From: Gordionus sp. m RMFG-2023
Lineage: Eukaryota > Nematomorpha > Gordioida > Chordodea > Parachordodidae
Direction of reading: 5' to 3'
Length of the DNA stretch: 64,000 nucleotides
NCBI RefSeq assembly: GCF_954871325.1
Contig: NC_088776.1
Span: 51,664,569-51,728,568 of the forward strand
Made by a program: the position numbers and the translations under genes. The notes below the pieces were generated by a model. It ran no database searches. It had not been told where the DNA came from and was given only the letters and a program-made list of their open reading frames with translations. Shown here one piece after another: positions 59,501 through 64,000 of the stretch. The first letter of the stretch is position 1, and every line of letters begins with the position of its first letter.

Positions 59501-60690
59501 ATTTTGTCTAGAAATGTTAAAATACCTTTAACTTATATCCCTTTTTATGATAGATTCTTTCATATAGATTTTTATATATTTAAAACACCATTAAAATCAA
59601 AATACAATTTCATAATTGTCCTCCAAAAAGGAACCATAATTTAAATTGAAAGATACACCGGAAATTGTCTGAAATTTGTAAGGTAGTTAGTATCTAGATA
59701 TGCTGGATTATATTTCGGGTGAAGTCATATTTTCCAAATTTAAAAATCACTTTCAGTAAATAAATTGAGTTTCCAAATCCCCATGGATTAGATATCTGAA
59801 TACGACATATGTGTATTTGTTAAACGTTTCGATTTTTAAACACGGCTAACCCAATATTCTAGCCAAAATATATTACGCAATCCTCAAGTTTTCATTAATA
59901 GATGTCCAAACCTTTCTACCTTCTATATGCAAAATCTCTAGGATTGGGTAATAGTTTTGACTAAAATATTGGGTTAGCTGCTTTTAAAAATAAAAAAACA
60001 ATATATATGGGCTATTTACCAACACCGGCATTCCGTAACAATAGCCTACAATATTGTCACTTATACTAGCCAAAATCTCATAGCTTTCCCCCTGCATAAT
60101 TTGTTTTAAGCCCTCCCCAAATCTATTAACTAATTTTTTTTAAAAAATTCCATATTTTTATAAAATCGCGTTAACCAATGTGTGATAAATTCATTGTAAA
60201 TCTCGTTATCACATCATTTTTGGCCATCGCACATTTATCTCATGTAAAATATTTGTAAGGAAGGTTTTCAGCGTGGCCTAGAATTAATCCCTAGGATTTT
60301 AGACTATTGTCAATTTATCTGAAATTTTATTTGCTTAGTAAAATACATAAATGTTAAATTGATTAGTGAGAGAGGTATAAATATGATGACTACCCAGTCA
60401 GCTATAATACTTTTGAATCTTGGCTCTTAACGTTTTAAATTATATAGCTAAGTTTTTGAACCAGTTTATCACAATTATATATTATACCAAATTACTTGAT
60501 CAAAAATATTTAATATATGACTTGCCTACCCCCCCCCCCCATACAATAAAGTCCTTACTTAAGCCTATCCAACGAAATAAAGGAAAAGCTCAATCTTTAT
60601 AAACCTTCGAATATAGCTGCCGCAAACAAGATACCTGGTATGACACCCGATGCATTACTCAGATTATTACGTTTCACTAAAAGGAATTAA
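47509..60690 (+). CDS. MTO1: MTO1 / MnmG mitochondrial tRNA-modifying enzyme
   Basis: FAD-dependent partner of GTPBP3 that installs the 5-taurinomethyl group on the wobble uridine of mitochondrial tRNAs. Twelve exons: 47509-47701, 47750-47901, 47945-48146, 51219-51511, 52682-52794, 53532-53635, 53872-54092, 54428-54686, 54891-55065, 56069-56202, 56678-56774 and 60552-60690. Phases agree throughout and give 693 residues, the usual MTO1 length. A basic N-terminus ([16 protein letters not shown]) looks like a mitochondrial presequence. Landmarks in order: FAD motif [165 protein letters not shown], and the C-terminal [19 protein letters not shown]. The first two introns are 48 and 43 bp. Introns 3 and 11 exceed 3 kb and hold hAT elements. 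It looks intact. Confidence 0.97.
48998..49513. mobile_element. hAT MITE with perfect TSD in MTO1 intron 3
   Basis: The ends CAGTGGCGTAGCTAAG and CCGTAGCTACGCCACTG are flanked by CACACTTC on both sides (48990-48997, 49514-49521). Near the left end are three strong hairpins with TTC loops (49049-49067, 49095-49107, 49113-49129). The middle has five 23-bp units of an AATGTTATTATAATTTAG repeat (49186-49304). No transposase. Confidence 0.95.
49530..50700 (+). pseudogene. hAT transposase relic (KIAA1586/ZNF862-like) in MTO1 intron 3
   Basis: Plus-strand fragments include [20 protein letters not shown] and [14 protein letters not shown] at about 49849-49970. The diagnostic C-terminal end follows at about 50535-50690: [15 protein letters not shown], then SSLMM and the tail [14 protein letters not shown]. 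This tail is characteristic of hAT proteins related to KIAA1586/ZNF862 (CERGFSxMNxIM...GPPLxxW.P..YV). Stops interrupt it. Different subfamily from the other transposases here. Confidence 0.72.
50845..51115. repeat. GC-richer repeat before MTO1 exon 4
   Basis: Unlike the AT-rich intron around it, this block alternates GGTGAGTGGGAGG, GGGCGGGTAAATTTT and CGCCCAGACC-like pieces with A/T runs. This pattern recalls the GGCCCG-rich MITE family. The ends could not be paired. Confidence 0.4.
52405..52610. mobile_element. GTGTTGTTAAA-family MITE copy in MTO1 intron 4
   Basis: Diverged copy. It shares TTTGAGCCGATCTTTAAAA, the central CTCGAGAATTTCGCTAATAG, AGATGTCCAAACCTTTGTGCC, and the inverted half AGCCGTTTTAAAAATCGGCC with 20424-20625 and 63707-63890. 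It ends about 70 bp before MTO1 exon 5. Confidence 0.7.
56330..56487. mobile_element. MITE with 33-bp inverted ends in MTO1 intron 10
   Basis: Left AAAAGTGTCCATACATAGGA and the complement of the right end AAAAATGTCCATACATAGGA continue into GAGT.A.CTGTAGCGC on both sides. TA borders both ends, consistent with Tc1/mariner. Non-coding. Confidence 0.78.
57012..58924. mobile_element. hAT element in MTO1 intron 11
   Basis: Left CAGGGGCGTCGCTAG and right CTAGTGACGCCACTA are inverted repeats; the last base on the right is A instead of G. The flanks ATATATGT (57004-57011) and ACATATGT (58925-58932) differ at one position. A hairpin with a TTC loop lies at 57066-57082. The 1.9-kb interior is AT-rich with no recognisable transposase. 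C-rich tract near the right end. Confidence 0.85.
59815..59990. mobile_element. GTGTTGTTAAA-family MITE copy in MTO1 intron 11
   Basis: Contains GTTAAACGTTTCGATTTTTA, CGGCTAACCCAATATTCTAG, the shared core TAATAGATGTCCAAACCTTT and the inverted partner AATATTGGGTTAGCTGCTTT. The right end has decayed. Confidence 0.7.
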
Positions 60691-60696
60691 AATAAA
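60691..60696 (+). terminator. Putative MTO1 polyadenylation signal
   Basis: AATAAA follows the MTO1 stop codon TAA with no gap. If used, the 3' untranslated region would be only about 10-30 bases long. Prediction only. Confidence 0.35.
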
Positions 60697-62505
60697 TAAT
60701 ATTTTTTAATATAATTTGTAGAATCGGTTTGTAGCAAATATTTTCGGCATTTTTTAAATCAAAGAATAAACTTGTTAATACTTGTTTTTGCGATCGAATA
60801 TCTTTTCAATAGTTTATAAACAAATCTGTCCTCCCTTAATTAGGTAAGCGAATTATAAATATTAAATTGTCAGATAACATAATGCATATTTTATTTGTAA
60901 TATTTTTTCGATATATAATATTATATTTTTTTATAAGACTGAATGGATTATTGTAAAAAATATAAGGCGCATTATTTAAATTGTAACTGTGTTAGAACTT
61001 AAATATAATCGAATTTGATAATAATTTACTAATTATTCCTGTTTTGCGTTTATCGCTGTAAAAGAATGTTAAATTCTATTACTATAATATTTTATTTACA
61101 CTTATTTAATTTTTAAAAAGAGGGAATTTGGTTGAAATCACGTTGGCGTGTGGTTGATTTTTATAACAATGGCGCGCAAAATATTTCAATTTTTTAAAAA
61201 TATTTAAGAACCAAAAAAGGCTTATATATTTTTTTTATTGGCGATTCCAATTATAAAATACACAGTAGCACTGAAATGAAAATATTATTAAATGTCATAA
61301 CACAACCTAGGCATAGTATATTAATTATGTTCGGAAACATTTCTGGAGCTACTAAAAATCCGATTAATGATGTTTTTGTATTTATAAGGAATTGGAAAAC
61401 ATTATCTTAAACGTTCAAGCTACGAATCGGATCTCATAGAGGAGCCTTCCAAAATTTAAAGAAACAATTGAATTTCTTACAACATAAAAAAGGGTCTACC
61501 TTGAATTTTGCATTATTTTTTAGGAGCAAGATAGAAATCTATTTATTATGAAATGAAGGATCCGAGATTATTTCACCTTAAAGAAAATATATGAAAAATG
61601 TAGGTGTTAGTTTCTTTATATGACTCGATTTTATTTTTGAACAGTGTGCAAGCAGTCGATAGTTTCATGGGTGCATAGGTCTAGATATAAATTTAGAAAT
61701 AAAGAATTTTCGGCTCACCTCATAGCTTGTGCTATTTTTTCACCTTACCACTAAAGAGTTAAGGTAACGTTTTAAATATGCAAAATAGCTCAATTTCAAA
61801 GGATTAATGAAAATAAAACGATATATTAAACTATCGTTTAAATGCTAATGTATCAAGTTACATTTTTTCTTACAATTTTAAATTAATTATTTTGGCACAA
61901 CATACCATAAATTTTTATATATAAAATTAAAACAAATTATTTTAATAAGAAATAAAAATTAAATAAGTTTAATCTTTTTTATTATCACTGCTAATTATGA
62001 TTGATAATACTCATTCTCGAACAATTCCTATTTTATTAATATTCATTAACAAAAATATACAATTATAATAATTGAATTAATTAGAATTTCTTCAACCAAA
62101 ATTCAGACAGTTTTAAGAGCAGGCATAAGTTTCTTGATAGCTTTAATATTTTTTAAATAATAAGAAAAAATCATATATTGAATGTTGATTATTTAAGCAT
62201 TTTGATAATTTTAAGGAAAAACGGTGACCCAGTTCATTTCAAAAAAAAAATTAAAAAATAAAATTTTCTTTTTTACAATTCTCCAAAAGTAAAACTAAAC
62301 CTTCGAATTTTAATGAATATCAAAAATTTTCGTTATTAATTTAAATAAGCCATAATATATTAACAATTAGAGTTCAATAATTGAGATTTAGCAAAGAAAT
62401 AATCAAAAGACATTCATTGAATAATCAAATGAACTAATTTAAAGATTAAAACAAAAAATAACTTTAATTAAAATTCCATATCTAAGTCTCAAGGATAAGG
62501 TTTCC
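60697..62505. other. AT-rich spacer downstream of MTO1
   Basis: No gene, transposase or clear repeat was recognised in this stretch. Confidence 0.6.
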
Positions 62506-63470
62506 AGTAGAGATCTGCAAACATGGGCATCGGGTTTTAAAAATAATTTCGGGTCGGGCATTTTGGGACAATAAAAAATTTCGAGATCGGGTCAAATAAA
62601 TTTTTGAAAAAAAAAAATTAGAGCCAAACAGGCAGGGATCCAAACCGAACCATTTAACCGAGAAAACCCGGTATTTTTTTATCGAACCTAAACCTCTAAA
62701 AAAGTTTATAGCCGAACCTGAACCGAACCGCTAAAATGCCTCTGAACCGGTTCGAGTCTCATAATTTTATGCTTATAAAATAATGTGTAAGTTATTATTA
62801 GTATTGCAAAAATTTTTATTATATTCGAAATGTTTTAAAGATTATTATCAATCACATTTAATTGATAAGTGTAAGTCATAATTTTTATAAACTTTAATAT
62901 ATTGCCATTTCACAACATTTTTTAAATTTTAAGCTTATAAATTATAATAAGTAGTGAAAAATTAAATCCATCATATTAATAATGACACATCAAATCTGAT
63001 ATCATACTGGCAGTGCAGGCTACCCAAGTAGTGTGGAAAGATGTTTTTCAACAATTAAATTTATATTATCTCATTATAGATGTAATTAGACGAATTTTGA
63101 AAATATATTAATTGCGGCTTAATAAATTTTAAGTAAATGTTCATATTAAAATTAATTAATGATATTTATATTTATAATATATTTATAAATTAAACATTCT
63201 TTTATAATGTGCAATTAATAAAAATGAAGGATTTATGTATGTGTTTTTTATTTTAATTATGAAATAAAAAAAATCCCTATACATAATTCGAATGTAGGTT
63301 TGAATACAAAAGTGTTCAAATTTTTAGAGGTTCAAACCGAACCGATATTTTTATCTTTTGCAAACCGAACCTGAACCGTTATTTTTATCCGAACCTGACC
63401 TGAATCGAGAAATTTGTTTCGGTTTGGATCCCTGCATACAGGTCTTAAAAAATTATTTCCGATGCAGATC
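62506..63470. mobile_element. GGCCCG-type MITE interrupted by a hAT
   Basis: The left part has AGAGATCTGCAAACATGGGC and CGGGTTTTAAAAATAATTTC. The right part, after the inner hAT, ends in GATGCAGATCACTAG, whose complement gives TGATCTGCATC. These fit the CAGAGATCTGCAG ends of the family. The inner insertion is 62633-63434. Confidence 0.5.
62633..63434 (+). mobile_element. hAT relic with CAGGGATCCAAACCGAA ends
   Basis: The ends CAGGGATCCAAACCGAACC and GGTTTGGATCCCTG are inverted repeats. The flanks CAAACAGG (62625-62632) and CATACAGG (63435-63442) differ at one base. Both subterminal regions repeat AACCGAACCTGAACCG-like units. A short plus-strand remnant near 63025-63115 reads SSVERCFSTIKFILSHYR, the hAT dimerisation region; the rest of the transposase is gone. 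Confidence 0.88.
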
Positions 63471-63706
63471 ACTAGTTCCCAGGCCAGAATATTTGAATGC
63501 GGGAATTTTTAATTTAATTACATATATTCATGGAAAGGGTTACTCTTCCGTTCCCTATTTTCTAAATGGCGACCGATATGCATCTACGATCTACCCAAAG
63601 TTTTTTAAAAAATATTCCATTATGCAAAAAAAATCAATTTGATAAATTATTATATAAATGTTTTGAGTAGCTTTATATTATTTTTATTAGAAAATATAAA
63701 AACCTA

Positions 63707-63890
63707 GTGTTGTTAACTAACTCGATTTATAAGGACTTTTAAAAACGGGTAACTTAATATTTTAACCAGAAAAATATTGCCTCCTTGAGATTTCGCTTAT
63801 AGATACCTATCCCTTTGTGCCATTCTTTTTGGATAAATTGAGTTAGCCGTTCTTAAAAAAATAGATTAAAATAGAACGGGTTAACCACAC
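63707..63890. mobile_element. GTGTTGTTAAA-family MITE copy at window end
   Basis: Begins TAGTGTTGTTAACTAACTCG. It carries the family core (GAGATTTCGCTTATAGATAC, CCTTTGTGCC) and ends near GGGTTAACCACACTA. TA at both borders. Confidence 0.75.
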
Positions 63891-64000
63891 TATAGAAACC
63901 GGAAGCAGTATTTTTAACATAATGATTGGGATTGAGCATGTTTTTTTATTTGAAAATTTGTTTTTTTTCAATGCAAGCCTGGAAATTGACCAAAAATGGA

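Noticed and set aside
63358-63642. 94-codon open frame
   Set aside because: Its first part is the terminal repeat region of the hAT at 62633-63434, so it is not a gene.

Overview
The window is a strongly AT-rich piece of a eukaryotic nuclear genome, most likely an animal. Genes are split by GT-AG introns from 43 bp to several kb. Annexins, a mitochondrial MTO1 and an Mcm10 that keeps the C-terminal zinc domain typical of animals all point to Metazoa. Very short introns (43, 48 and 45 bp seen) next to kb-long, transposon-filled ones fit lineages such as flatworms, rotifers or some parasitic invertebrates, but the species cannot be named from the sequence.

Layout. 1-5192 (+): exons 2-9 of annexin gene A; its first exon lies before the window. 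5193-16854: transposon-rich spacer with hAT elements, a PIF/Harbinger MITE, a Harbinger transposase relic and fossil LTR-retroelement pieces. 16855-23721 (+): annexin gene B, a tandem paralogue with the same exon lengths and phases. 27001-31661 (-): a complete four-exon Mcm10 gene. 34057-39942: a long hAT element with perfect 8-bp target duplication and a multi-exon transposase on the minus strand, including a tandem array of 60-nt exon-like cassettes. 40588-44088: nested hAT elements. 44324-44560: a fold-back MITE. 47509-60690 (+): a complete twelve-exon MTO1 gene whose exons join in phase to 693 residues. 60691-64000: spacer with a hAT relic nested in a GC-rich MITE.

The host genes do unrelated jobs: Ca2+-dependent membrane binding (annexins), replication-fork assembly (Mcm10) and modification of the mitochondrial tRNA wobble uridine (MTO1). 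What ties the window together is its load of DNA transposons. At least eight hAT insertions have recognisable ends and 8-bp target duplications, exact or with one or two mismatches. Many sit inside introns of the host genes.

The signals most worth a second look are the tandem splice-ready mini-exon array in the large hAT, the repeated use of GAA/TTC-triloop hairpins near the ends of different hAT families, the exon-for-exon annexin duplication, and three small MITE families (GGCCCG-rich, GTGTTGTTAAA fold-back, GGCTGTRTCC Harbinger-like).
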